The notes below the pieces were generated by a model that was not told the DNA's origin, ran no database searches, and was given only the letters and a program-made list of their open reading frames with translations. A stretch of DNA of 64,000 nucleotides from Henningerozyma blattae CBS 6284 (taxonomy: Eukaryota; Ascomycota; Saccharomycetes; Saccharomycetales; Saccharomycetaceae): contig NC_020190.1 of assembly GCF_000315915.1 (NCBI RefSeq), positions 248,001 through 312,000 on the forward strand, in the 5' to 3' direction. This document shows, one piece after another, positions 18,721 through 29,503 of this stretch; position 1 is the first letter of the stretch, and every line of letters starts with the position of its first letter. Position numbers and translations under genes: made by a program.

Positions 18721-21700
18721 CTATTCATCATAGGCCATGCGACCAATTATCATTGTAGTCAGTCTTTTTCTTTGGTATACAAGATCTGTATTTTCTTGCA
18801 TACCTACCATTAAGTTATCAAAATTTTGATCAAATATCTTGATTTTTGTAATAGAAATAAGTCCCCTATTTCTTAGCATTCGTATGCTATCTTGATTATA
18901 TTTAACCAGTTCCGTGTATTCAACATATTTGACTAATAATCCGATAATTTCAAAAGAAATAGTAACACAGTTGACATTGTATTCTAAAGATGAAATTCTT
19001 CTTAATTCATTTCTCATAATGGTGTAAAATCTGAATACGCATACAGGATTAGTTTGTAATAAATATCTTACAACTAATAGAAATCTGATTTTACTCTGTT
19101 CATCTGAAACGAAACTGTTAAAAAACACAGCAATCTGATACAAAGCAAGTCTTGAGCATTGGTCATCGGATGACAGCCAATCTGCCATAGTCTTTGGAAT
19201 TTTGTTCTCGCCATCTAACTGAATCATTTCATCTTCATATTCAACGGAATCAAGCAAACCATTAAATTCATTATTTCCTAGAATAACGAACAACATAAAG
19301 AGGTAAACCATATAGTGGCTAGTATGAATTTGAACTCTACGCTCATAGTATGAGTTTCTGAAGAATTGCTCTAAGCAGTCAATCGCATTTGCCTTAACAA
19401 ATGGAATAGATAAACCTCTACATATTAATGATAGGATAATATGAGCGAAATTTCCTTCTGTCCATCTTATCTCATTGAAGCTATCCAATTCTTCCAGTAA
19501 TGGCAATGCAAAACTACGAGCATTTATTAATTTTGGTGTCAATAATTCAAGTTTTTCAGTGTCTTCAAAATGGTACATGTATAGTCGTCTAATACACTTC
19601 GTCATAAATAATAAACCACCTTCAAATAATACCGGGTGTGGTGAACCAGTTAAACTTTCAGCAAACCAAAATAGTCTTTTCATTAATAATAATGAAGGAT
19701 CTAGCCCTTCAACAATCTTACTGTAACTGAAAATGTGAGCAATTAACAAAAATAGTTGCTCATCCGATACTTGAGGCTGGGCAATCACTTTCATAGTTTC
19801 AGCTAACAGATTTTTACACAACACTTCCGACATATCACTCTTACCCATGATACCTAGAATCATCATTGCTCTTGCTGACAAAAAGGAGTCACTATTGAAG
19901 ATAGTATCCATTAAATATTTTTTGTATCTTGTTTTCCATTGGGCTGATTCGGCATAATATGCATTTTCCATCACCAACATGATATTTGCAGTGAAGTCTT
20001 CCAAGGTATTAAATTTACTTGCAAAAGAAGATGCGCTAAAATTTTGTAATATCCTACCCTTATCTTGACTAAATCCAAAAATAAACTTTAATTTTTGACG
20101 CGAGAAGACACCACATATTTGATCCAAATTATACCTATGTGCAGCAGATAATGCTTCGTTTATAGTTAAAGAATGGCATACATTCATCAATAATGAGTGG
20201 AATGATATCCTTGTATCATGAGGTCCGACATCTACTAATAATGAAATGATGAACAAAACTTCAGGTAAGTACATCTGAGTCATAAGCGGTGATTCAAAAA
20301 ATAATGGAATTGAAATTTTGGCCAGAATCGATAATTCGGACCAACTCTGTGTAGATGCCTCCAATTTTAAAGAGGGTAAAAATGATTTAATTACCCTCAT
20401 TAGTCTTCGGATAATATGACAAGTAATATCGACAGTTGGTAGGCTAGTCAACAATCTTAACACAGGTTCCCAATCCTTGTTTTCTGAATCTCTTTCTAAG
20501 GCATGATTCACTATCTCTTCCACAATGGCACCTGTTAAACGTCCATCTAAGGCCAGCTTGAACCAAATATGTTGCATATAGATAGAAGTATAGTGTGGCT
20601 CATTTAAACTTAATTTTATTAAAACACGTACAATATGAGAAAAGGTCTCAGGGCCCTCTTCTTCATCTGCCAGGTAGATATATTTGTATAAATTTGGAAT
20701 CCAAAAAGAAAATCCCATAATAGAATGAGGGATATGCTTATTAGGAATAATATTATTTTCAATATTCATCAAAATATGTTTGGTAATATACGGGGTAAGC
20801 TCTGGGGCAGTCTTTGCTAATGTGCCTGAAATTTGTCTTGAAAACAAAATTGGATCATCAGGGACATGAACTTCTGGAGTATTACGAAGTACAACACCTA
20901 GTTTAAGATTGAAAGCATTTTGAATTGAGGCTAAAAGATTATATGAGACAATTTTTATGACATCGTCATGGATAAAAAACCCTCCAAAGATAATTAGAAT
21001 TATTTGTGCCAAGGTTTCCTTATTTTCAATAACTTCTTGTTCATCAGTAATATTTAATGCAGTTAAAACTGTAGATTCATCAATTTCATATTCTTCCTCA
21101 GTTTTGGCTAAGGCATAGTAAAACATTTTCACAATTTCTAAATACTTTGGACTTGAAAATATTAATTTAGTATCATTATCACATTGTACAGTAAATTCTG
21201 ATTTAACTCCGGTATTAAGGGATACGTTGACAGATGAAATTTGACTTATTTTGTAAATATCATTATACCTTAAGGAAATTAATTCGTTACTCTCTTGAAA
21301 TTTGTATTGTTTAGGAGTTTCATGCAAAATCTGGAAATATTTACTACCAATTCTTAGTGATACTCGAACAAATTTCTTCTTTTGTTCATTGTATAACGTT
21401 ATATCGTGTAGAGAAACACGAATATCTTTGGAAATTTCAATTGTCTGTCCACTTAACCCCAAAGAATTTACTAAATCATGATCGGTAATATTATTAACGA
21501 AGTGGTGTGGAACTTTATAATACATAAATGGGTTATCTTGTTCTAATAGTTTAACCCAAGTATCCATTAAATGCTCAGTAATGTTATAGAAATAGTAACC
21601 TTGGCAATTTAGTAGGGCCTCTTCTGGTAGCAAATATACGAATAAGTTAATAGTCTTAGATATATCCATTTCACTTTGAGCAAATTCAGTACAATCTAAA

Positions 21701-24700
21701 ACCAGATAATGTTTTGTAGTCCACAGCCTAGCATATATTTGAAATATTCTGTAAACCACTGTCTCAGAATCTAAATCTTCATCTCCAAATCTTCTAAATG
21801 TTAAAGTGATAATTGGGGATCCATCAGACGACATAGATTCATGAACGAATGGTTGTTTGCTATCCAAAGTAATAGTATTCTTAAACGCATGTTTACTCAT
21901 AAATTCGTATAATTGTGGGTATTTATCCATTTTTTCCTTAACAAATACAGGAATTTCATTTTTATATTCCATAGTTGGTTGTCCTAGTAATTGTAACAAT
22001 TTGTCAACTGTTAGCATCACCTTTTTCAATTTTGTAATATCTACATAGGATCGATTATCGTCAAACAAGGCTGTTCTGATATCTAGCTCATGGATATACA
22101 AAAATTTGTGGAAAAATGCGAAGTCATACTTAGTGAAAGAAACGTTTTCGCTGTCAAATTCAGGTGCTAGAGAAACTTCGTGACGAGGATCACATATTTC
22201 TGCCAAAAAATCAAAAATTCTAGTATTGCATTCTTTTAAAAAATCTGCCTCTGCAATTAATGCTGGCCATTTTACTAGATTATCAGCACCATTGGCTATA
22301 TTTTGAATAACTTTAGCTAGAGAAATGGAGGTTCTTTTGTGACGATAATGTGAAAAAGTAAATACATCTTCAGATTCTGGGCTTACCAAAGATGGACAGA
22401 AAAAACGTAGAAATAAAAATGAGCCAACAGCGACATAAGCATATTCTGGGAATTTTTGTCTAACAGCTCTATAAATTGTTTGGCAAATAGCGAAAAACTC
22501 ATCCGGGAAGTCTGAGACTGAATCAGAAATTGAGTCAATCAGTTTTGTCATATATTTCTTGAATAACTGAATCTTAGCATCGTATTGTGGATTATCAGCT
22601 TGTAACTTATCAATTTCGAAATAATCTTTCTCTTCAGAAAGGCATTCGAACACTGGTCTTAGTGTTGATAAAAGATAGTCTCTACCTTTGGATCTGGAAT
22701 ACAAAGAAAGGGCTCTTGTAGCACAACTATTCCTTCTTAGAATTTCCATATGTCTTGTTGCCCTATCAATTTCATCTTCAATTAGTACATTAATTAAAAT
22801 GTTTGAATGGCCACAGATTTCAAACAAGTTGACCAAGCTTGCGGTATATTCGTCAATATCGTTTGCAGGGCAAATTTGAGTAGCCTTTAATACGAAATTT
22901 GGAGATCCAACGACAATTCTCAATAAGTCCTTAGTATAATCGGATTTCTCTTGCTCAAGTATATCCTTATGTTTTGAATAGTTATTGACAATTTCTGTAA
23001 ACAACTTTAAGAACGCCAATCTTATATCCCTGTTATTAGAATTACCCATTGGTAGAGTGTACCTTAAACCTGTTGTAACATTAGCATTTGAAAGATTGGT
23101 TAATGTGCTAATAATATTTTCATATAATACATGAATCTTATGTTTTAAGGAAGGAGGGAATTGTTCAAGGTCTGTTGTCTTTCTTAATCCTTTAAGTAAA
23201 ATACTGAAAAAGTTACCAAATATGACATTCTTTGATCTTTTCATTTCAGCTTCAGATACAGATGGAGGAATTTCCAATGGCACATTTTCAGTTAAATATG
23301 ATAAGGCTTTGCATGATTCGATTGAAGTGTCTACATATAAGAAATCAGAATCACGTTTTTTCAAATTCATTTCTCTGTGTGGTTTTGATAAATTTTCTAG
23401 ATCGAGTTCTTTGGAAATAGTACGTTCAAACCATTTTATTACCAACTTTAACCATTTGTTTTTTAAATGGAAATGGCCTTTTAATGCTAAATTATCTTCA
23501 GCGTGTTTCATAGCTCTAAATACCTTGGATAGATGAATTATTGCTTTATAGTATTTAGAGGAATGACGGGATATCTTTTCAACTATTTCAATTAATTGAT
23601 CAATAAATTCAATTATATCTAAGGAGAACAAGAAGATAACTTTCTCGTCATTATCTCTTTTTAATATAGTCCTAATGATGATAATGATTTGTTCTAATAA
23701 TACAAAATGTAATTCTTGATTTGATTGTGATAAATCAACACTTCTCAACTTTTCAATTTTTGATCTTAGATTATCAAATAAAATTCTATATGCTAGAGGA
23801 TGTAATTCAGTACTTAGAATATCCCTTGAATTTTCTCTAGTTAATAGATCTGAATTATTTAACCATTGACATTGTTTTCCGATAAAATAATCTACCTGTC
23901 CAATAATTCTATTTCTAACTTCTTCTAAGTTCCAAGTTGGATGAGCGTCATCAGTAATATTTAATAATATACCCGATGTTGAAGCAAGAATGCCTGCTAA
24001 ACTTCTGAAGTTTGCAGCATCATCAGCTGATAAACTCTTTGCCTTAGTTAAGCTCAACCATTTCTTAAAAATAAGATCCATGGCATCCAATAACATAACA
24101 TTTGGGCGTTCAATATACTTTAAAATGTTGCCTCTTAGATGGCGTTGGAAAGCTACTGATCCAGATGCAACATAATTATCTTGAGACATTGATTCGATAA
24201 ATCTACGATTACCAATCCAATCAGTATCTGGTATACCAATAATCTTTTCATAAAATTCTATTTCTTTACAGTATTCCACAAATGCGCTGTGTAGTTTTTT
24301 TTGGATAGTGGCTCTATTTGTATACAATGAAACAAATAGCCCTCTCCCTAAAGTTCCATAGAATGATTTGAATGTTTTTAATGCAACCTCTTTTATTCCA
24401 TCTAAAAAGCCTGTCTCCTCAGAAGCTTTAGCAATTTCAGACTTCATTTGTAAAAATTTAACCAAAATATCAATAATAATCTCCTGCTTTTCATAATGTA
24501 AATCTAGATTCATTAAAGCAGTACAGAATAATGTAACAGAATACGTGCATAACAAATAATATCCAACCAGAATTTGTTTATCATTTTCTGGTTTAAAAGC
24601 TGAAATATGATTTAATAATACTGACATGAACGATTGTGCAGTTAATTGTAAATCAGTATCTGCATCAATAATTGCAACAAAGAATGGTTTAATGATGTTT

Positions 24701-27700
24701 TTGAAGTCTTCTGAAACTATTCTTAAATCAATGTCATTTTCTGCTGGTAATAAGAAATAATTCGTCATTCCTCTGAAAATCATAAAAGTGTTTCCCATGA
24801 TAGCCCTTGCTTCATCTATAGCATACTTATTGCTAATTTTATGGGTAGATCCTTCAGTGACATCACTGATGCTTTGACTTATAATTTTTGAAAGATTATC
24901 ATCTGTTCTTGATTGTTTCCCTTGTCTTAATGGTGATTTGATGCCCTTCTGAATTGGAGAAATTGGAGAAGTCGCTGATAATAATACAGAAGAAACTGAA
25001 ACTGAGTCAGTTCTATATTTATCTGAATCTACAGGTGAGGATGCAAGATTTATCCTCTTAGAAGTTGGATTACCATTAGAAACTCTACGAGCTCTGGGAG
25101 AAATTAAATGGCCTAATGGTAAATCTGATTGAGGGAGTGGAGACATTATATCTACACTATTATCAGAACTGACTGATGTTGATTGAGATAATTTAGAAGT
25201 ACCATGGTAAGCTGTTTCTGTCATAGATGGAGTACCGGGGGATAGAGCTATTATATCGGAATTATTGGGTGAAGATGGAACAGAAGTTATAGATGGTAAT
25301 GAAGACGGGGAAGATGCTTTTATAATAATGTTATAAGTAAATTTATCGGTTATTGTATTATCAATGATTGCTGAGATAATTTCCGCGATATTTAAATCAT
25401 CGATATATGGGAAATCCTTACCTAGCAGATCTGAGATGGTGCATAATAAAGTTTTAAAAAATTCAGATGTTTCAGATGCCACATTAGCTCTGCATAACAT
25501 AGTAGTTGGTGGATGGAAAAACACTCTAAAACTTTCAGTATAAAAACTCAATTTCTTGAAATCTAAATTTCTTACTGTTTCCTTTAATTGTAAATTGTAT
25601 AAGAAATCCTTTTGTCTTAATCTTAAGGCAGCAACAAAATATTCAATTTTTAGACGGTGAAGAACAGCAGGGTTAGTCTGTAAGCATGATGTAATGCATG
25701 GAATTGTTGAGCCTTCCCATTTTTCCCCCACTTTTAAATTAGGGCCTAAAGTCAACAGTAATCTCTGAGCAAAAATTACACAGTTAATATTTTTATCAAC
25801 TAATGCGACAGAGGATGCTAATGTAAAAATAGTCATCAAAGTTCTCATTGTTTCCAATAAAGAAGTTTGTGGGATTTGTACTGAACCGTTGTAATATTTT
25901 AATAACAGAGTAAGAAATTTTTCGGCCTTCTTTTTATGTGGTGTTAATGAAGTTAATCTTTTCAATCCATGAGTGAAATGTTTAATACCGCCTGTTGATT
26001 TTTCTTTGTCTTTGTCTTTATCTTTTGTATCTGTAAAAACAAATTTGTTTGTTTTATCAACATTTGGGATATATTTAAAGGAAGTTTGATTTATGTCGGA
26101 AAATATATCAGTATCCAGCATCAATAATATGGAAAGAAATCTTAGGACTGAGATATGAGTAGAAGATTCAGAATCATCACAAGATATATATAAATCCAAA
26201 ACATTTTTGACTGTAGTTTCATTATTATCTTTTTTCTTAGAGTAAGATGATTGAATACCATGATAGGAATGATGATGTGAATTATGGGAAGATGCGGATG
26301 ATGATTGCTTTTTTGGATCAAAAGTGTTGGTTGACATGGTGGGAAATGGCATATCTTGTAAAGTACTACTTGCAGCAGAACTCGAAAATGACTGTGCATT
26401 GTCATTGTTGTTATTGGATCTATGAGGAGAGAGGATATTTGGCAGATCAGCAGTAAACCCAGCAGAGGCATTGAATGTATGTGAGTTCATTATAGGTGAT
26501 AAAGGGTTTGAAGATCTCTTAGAAGACAGATTCCTTGTATTGCTTCCACTACTATTTGCACTTTGGAATTGGAAAGTAGAAATATTGGAAGAGGAAGACG
26601 AGGACGATGATGAATGTTGTAATTTTGTGGGAGTATCATTTGATATTGTTGACGGAGCTTGAGATAATCCACCTACGGTGGTGCTTGAAGAAGGTGAAGG
26701 TTGACTTGGGATATAACTGGATCCAATTTGTTGAGAAACAGTATTTAAGGAAGTATTTGAGGCGGTAGAAAATAAGTTTCTTTGATTTGGAGTGTTATTG
26801 TTATTATTTTGAATATTATTAGTGGAAAGATTAAGAGTAGAAAGCGAGTTATTTGTACTTGTGTTTTGATTTGATGTATTTGTTTGACTTGATAATGTAT
26901 TTGTAGCATTTGAATTTCCAGTTTGAGTTTGATAATATGTCGTTAATAAAGTTGAAACGTTAAAAGTGGAATAAATGTCATCAAAAAGCGTAGAAACTAA
27001 TTGAGCAATCAATTTTAATAATTCAGGACCATCTTTATCTGATAATTGAGAATTTATTCGATTGACATGTAATCCTATGGAATTGTTTGCCGTGGCCGAT
27101 ATCATAGAGTTTCCATTTGAATTTGATGAGCTTATAGAAGAATTTCTTGAAACATTCGAAGGGTGTATCGAGGAACTTCCTGACGGACTTGAATGGGTAT
27201 TTGAAAGAGTTCGTATTTCTGATTTAGAAAGGTTCATTGAAGTACTAAAAATGTTTGAGTTTGTACTACTCTGAGCATTATTATTATTATTTGTAAAGGT
27301 AGGATTACTTAAAGTATTAGTTGTTGATGATGATGAATTGGAACTACTATTTGAATGTGTGGTTGAGCTGGTTGTATTAGTATTATAGTTATTGTTATTA
27401 TTACTGTTAGTGCTATTATTATTATTATTACTTGTGGTTTGAATATTTGAAGTTTGAAGGTTCGTCATATTTGTAAATTCATTAGGGGAACAGTTTGTTG
27501 GAGAGAATGAAGTTGCAGGAGGTAAATTCGGCAATTGCCCTGAAGTTTCAGTGAATTTTTTTAAATCATGGAAAAGTTCTGTATATTCTTTGGGTCTTGC
27601 CATAATCCAAAACATCAAGGTTTGTGAGGCATAGTATAATAATAGGCATCCAAATATTGTTCTCTTCAAATTTGACGAGTACATTCTAATCAAATTTAAA

Positions 27701-28557
27701 TACTTCGCCAAACTATTTCTGGTAATATAAGTACAGCCGAATAAATCGAAATGTTGAATGACATTACCTAAATCGGTATGGTTTGTAGAAGATAATGGAT
27801 TTAACACATTGATATTTTTAAATCTTGAGAATTCCAATGGGTTTGCAGCCGCCACGTATCTTTGAATGTAATAGACCGTTATATCTACCTTTTCCGTATA
27901 AGTTGGAAAACCTTTTCTTTTCAAAAATGTTTGATATTGTGGTAGGATACTTAGAGATAAGGAAGTGTTATTACCAAAGATATCTTTGGACATGTTTTGT
28001 AAAGTCTTTAATGTGTTTGTATTGAATTTGATCTTGGAACAGATAGAGATCAGCTTATAAGCCAAATCCGGGTTTAAAGGGCTTGGTCTATTTGCATGAA
28101 AGCCTGGCCTATAAATGGAATACCCCACTGAAAATGAAGTGAATAAATTTTCTTGTCTTGTAGAATAATTCCCAGAATCCTTGGGAGAGTTTTTCCTCTC
28201 TATATCTTCTAATTTATCCCAACAGCATTCCATGGTATCACTTAACAATCGTGACAGGATCAAGATCGAATTTCTTGCCTCGTCAGAGATTGCTGCAGAA
28301 ATGATAGTTTCATCCTGTAATATCAGGTTTGTCAAGTCCAGGATCTGTTTTATGATGGGGTCTAGACCATGAGATATAGCGACATTCATGATTAACGTTC
28401 TTAACGATAAGAAGAATGGCATCGACTCTACTTCCTCATATGTGCGTGGCGACGACTCTATCGGTAGGATGGGTAAAAGTCTATCGAAGAATATGTGTTT
28501 AGATAACGTCTCCACCATGAAGATGCCATTGTTCGTGCCAACTGTACATTCAGACAT
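18721..28557 (-). CDS. IRA2: Ras GTPase-activating protein, IRA1/IRA2 (neurofibromin family)
   Basis: This 3278-residue protein is the single IRA-type Ras-GAP of the window; S. cerevisiae Ira1 and Ira2 have about 3090 residues. It stimulates GTP hydrolysis by Ras and so restrains cAMP/PKA signalling. The Ras-GAP domain spans about residues 1870-2120. The arginine-finger region ILRRNSCATRALSLYSRSKG lies near 1942, and the FLRFFCPSLVSPES block near 2050 contains the conserved FLR motif. A Sec14/PH-like module follows near 2230-2450. Residues about 360-830 form an Asn/Ser/Thr-rich disordered insert with long Asn runs, which accounts for much of the extra length. The neighbours could equally be those of YOL081W (IRA2) or YBR140C (IRA1), so the symbol means only the IRA1/IRA2 pair. 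The reading frame is intact. Confidence 0.95.
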   Translation of the reverse strand: MSECTVGTNNGIFMVETLSKHIFFDRLLPILPIESSPRTYEEVESMPFFLSLRTLIMNVAISHGLDPIIKQILDLTNLILQDETIISAAISDEARNSILILSRLLSDTMECCWDKLEDIERKNSPKDSGNYSTRQENLFTSFSVGYSIYRPGFHANRPSPLNPDLAYKLISICSKIKFNTNTLKTLQNMSKDIFGNNTSLSLSILPQYQTFLKRKGFPTYTEKVDITVYYIQRYVAAANPLEFSRFKNINVLNPLSSTNHTDLGNVIQHFDLFGCTYITRNSLAKYLNLIRMYSSNLKRTIFGCLLLYYASQTLMFWIMARPKEYTELFHDLKKFTETSGQLPNLPPATSFSPTNCSPNEFTNMTNLQTSNIQTTSNNNNNSTNSNNNNNYNTNTTSSTTHSNSSSNSSSSTTNTLSNPTFTNNNNNAQSSTNSNIFSTSMNLSKSEIRTLSNTHSSPSGSSSIHPSNVSRNSSISSSNSNGNSMISATANNSIGLHVNRINSQLSDKDGPELLKLIAQLVSTLFDDIYSTFNVSTLLTTYYQTQTGNSNATNTLSSQTNTSNQNTSTNNSLSTLNLSTNNIQNNNNNTPNQRNLFSTASNTSLNTVSQQIGSSYIPSQPSPSSSTTVGGLSQAPSTISNDTPTKLQHSSSSSSSSSNISTFQFQSANSSGSNTRNLSSKRSSNPLSPIMNSHTFNASAGFTADLPNILSPHRSNNNNDNAQSFSSSAASSTLQDMPFPTMSTNTFDPKKQSSSASSHNSHHHSYHGIQSSYSKKKDNNETTVKNVLDLYISCDDSESSTHISVLRFLSILLMLDTDIFSDINQTSFKYIPNVDKTNKFVFTDTKDKDKDKEKSTGGIKHFTHGLKRLTSLTPHKKKAEKFLTLLLKYYNGSVQIPQTSLLETMRTLMTIFTLASSVALVDKNINCVIFAQRLLLTLGPNLKVGEKWEGSTIPCITSCLQTNPAVLHRLKIEYFVAALRLRQKDFLYNLQLKETVRNLDFKKLSFYTESFRVFFHPPTTMLCRANVASETSEFFKTLLCTISDLLGKDFPYIDDLNIAEIISAIIDNTITDKFTYNIIIKASSPSSLPSITSVPSSPNNSDIIALSPGTPSMTETAYHGTSKLSQSTSVSSDNSVDIMSPLPQSDLPLGHLISPRARRVSNGNPTSKRINLASSPVDSDKYRTDSVSVSSVLLSATSPISPIQKGIKSPLRQGKQSRTDDNLSKIISQSISDVTEGSTHKISNKYAIDEARAIMGNTFMIFRGMTNYFLLPAENDIDLRIVSEDFKNIIKPFFVAIIDADTDLQLTAQSFMSVLLNHISAFKPENDKQILVGYYLLCTYSVTLFCTALMNLDLHYEKQEIIIDILVKFLQMKSEIAKASEETGFLDGIKEVALKTFKSFYGTLGRGLFVSLYTNRATIQKKLHSAFVEYCKEIEFYEKIIGIPDTDWIGNRRFIESMSQDNYVASGSVAFQRHLRGNILKYIERPNVMLLDAMDLIFKKWLSLTKAKSLSADDAANFRSLAGILASTSGILLNITDDAHPTWNLEEVRNRIIGQVDYFIGKQCQWLNNSDLLTRENSRDILSTELHPLAYRILFDNLRSKIEKLRSVDLSQSNQELHFVLLEQIIIIIRTILKRDNDEKVIFLFSLDIIEFIDQLIEIVEKISRHSSKYYKAIIHLSKVFRAMKHAEDNLALKGHFHLKNKWLKLVIKWFERTISKELDLENLSKPHREMNLKKRDSDFLYVDTSIESCKALSYLTENVPLEIPPSVSEAEMKRSKNVIFGNFFSILLKGLRKTTDLEQFPPSLKHKIHVLYENIISTLTNLSNANVTTGLRYTLPMGNSNNRDIRLAFLKLFTEIVNNYSKHKDILEQEKSDYTKDLLRIVVGSPNFVLKATQICPANDIDEYTASLVNLFEICGHSNILINVLIEDEIDRATRHMEILRRNSCATRALSLYSRSKGRDYLLSTLRPVFECLSEEKDYFEIDKLQADNPQYDAKIQLFKKYMTKLIDSISDSVSDFPDEFFAICQTIYRAVRQKFPEYAYVAVGSFLFLRFFCPSLVSPESEDVFTFSHYRHKRTSISLAKVIQNIANGADNLVKWPALIAEADFLKECNTRIFDFLAEICDPRHEVSLAPEFDSENVSFTKYDFAFFHKFLYIHELDIRTALFDDNRSYVDITKLKKVMLTVDKLLQLLGQPTMEYKNEIPVFVKEKMDKYPQLYEFMSKHAFKNTITLDSKQPFVHESMSSDGSPIITLTFRRFGDEDLDSETVVYRIFQIYARLWTTKHYLVLDCTEFAQSEMDISKTINLFVYLLPEEALLNCQGYYFYNITEHLMDTWVKLLEQDNPFMYYKVPHHFVNNITDHDLVNSLGLSGQTIEISKDIRVSLHDITLYNEQKKKFVRVSLRIGSKYFQILHETPKQYKFQESNELISLRYNDIYKISQISSVNVSLNTGVKSEFTVQCDNDTKLIFSSPKYLEIVKMFYYALAKTEEEYEIDESTVLTALNITDEQEVIENKETLAQIILIIFGGFFIHDDVIKIVSYNLLASIQNAFNLKLGVVLRNTPEVHVPDDPILFSRQISGTLAKTAPELTPYITKHILMNIENNIIPNKHIPHSIMGFSFWIPNLYKYIYLADEEEGPETFSHIVRVLIKLSLNEPHYTSIYMQHIWFKLALDGRLTGAIVEEIVNHALERDSENKDWEPVLRLLTSLPTVDITCHIIRRLMRVIKSFLPSLKLEASTQSWSELSILAKISIPLFFESPLMTQMYLPEVLFIISLLVDVGPHDTRISFHSLLMNVCHSLTINEALSAAHRYNLDQICGVFSRQKLKFIFGFSQDKGRILQNFSASSFASKFNTLEDFTANIMLVMENAYYAESAQWKTRYKKYLMDTIFNSDSFLSARAMMILGIMGKSDMSEVLCKNLLAETMKVIAQPQVSDEQLFLLIAHIFSYSKIVEGLDPSLLLMKRLFWFAESLTGSPHPVLFEGGLLFMTKCIRRLYMYHFEDTEKLELLTPKLINARSFALPLLEELDSFNEIRWTEGNFAHIILSLICRGLSIPFVKANAIDCLEQFFRNSYYERRVQIHTSHYMVYLFMLFVILGNNEFNGLLDSVEYEDEMIQLDGENKIPKTMADWLSSDDQCSRLALYQIAVFFNSFVSDEQSKIRFLLVVRYLLQTNPVCVFRFYTIMRNELRRISSLEYNVNCVTISFEIIGLLVKYVEYTELVKYNQDSIRMLRNRGLISITKIKIFDQNFDNLMVGMQENTDLVYQRKRLTTMIIGRMAYDE

Positions 28558-29193
28558 GATAAAAAAAAGTATCTTTAAATGAGTTATTCTATATGAGGCT
28601 AATTCGAGGAAGATTGATTAATTAATTATTTTGTAATTCTAAAGGAAAAGAGATATGACGAACTTCAAATGAAGCACGGATGGGTATAGTACGTTTGTTT
28701 TTTTTACGAACGCTTGTGTGTGTGTAAGAAGTAACAATAGGAGAAAGTATAAGCTAGGTTTAGTTGTCTATACGGAAATATATTGTTTGTTTAATTTTGC
28801 TCTCTCTATATCTGTCTATTCTGTATTACTATTTGTCAAATATATAGAGCAGATAGCCGTTAACAATTTGGCAATGTAGAGAATTGTGAGATTTGCTCGT
28901 CAAAAGTTTCTTTCAGTTGGGACTTGTAAAAACGTCAGTGGCAGTGTTTCTATGTCTTTTTGATATGCTAATCTTTGCTGGCAGACTGATTTTAAATGAG
29001 CTCAGATATATAGTTCCACAACGATCAATCCTTTAAGGTGGTGACAGGTAATTAGGAATCTAGTATGGAGCTGTTAGAATTGTTGTTCCTTTCCTTTTTC
29101 TTTTCTTTGGCCAAGGACGAGCGAGAAGATGAAACTTGGAATGAAATTTGGATAAGAATTTGGAAACTGAAATTTATTGTGGAGACGGGGTTG

Positions 29194-29273
29194 TTAGGGT
29201 TGTGAGGGTTTCCCTATTCGATTATAAGGGCGCGTGTTAGGGTTGTGATGTGAGTGTTAGGGCAAGTCACGTG
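29194..29273. promoter_or_regulatory. Putative Tbf1 and Cbf1 site cluster
   Basis: TTAGGGTT occurs at 29194-29201 and 29237-29244, TTAGGG at 29257-29262, and GTCACGTG at 29266-29273. TTAGGG repeats match the Tbf1 consensus and GTCACGTG matches Cbf1. In yeasts Tbf1 sites mark snoRNA and some ribosomal-protein promoters. The cluster is over 600 bp from IRA, so it more likely drives something to its right. Confidence 0.6.
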
Positions 29274-29364
29274 TATGTTGGCTTTCTTGATTGTAGGTCT
29301 TGGCAATGAAGGTTGCAAGACCTAGGATCTTTGTAAGTTTATAAATAAAACAAAGGTGTTAATG

Positions 29365-29503
29365 GTAGACACAATCGTAAACTTTTAAGCAAAGGCAACC
29401 CTTGTGTTGGTCAAGTGTCTACAAGAGATAATGCAAGCCAAGATAGAATAGGTAACTGTTATAGCTTATTACGGAAGTTCAAGTCAAGTAACTTATCTCT
29501 ATC
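29365..29503 (+). ncRNA. Candidate structured small RNA (H/ACA-like, ACA box not found)
   Basis: Two hairpins follow one another. The first closes with a perfect 8-bp stem, GTAGACAC (29365-29372) with GTGTCTAC (29415-29422). AGATAA at 29426-29431 fits the ANANNA H-box pattern just after it. The second closes with GATAGA (29442-29447) and TCTATC (29498-29503) and continues upward for about nine more pairs with one bulge and one mismatch. The hairpin-hinge-hairpin layout and length resemble an H/ACA snoRNA, and Tbf1-type sites and a TATA box lie upstream. I see no proper ACA box after the second hairpin and could not match a known guide, so this remains a candidate. Confidence 0.3.
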
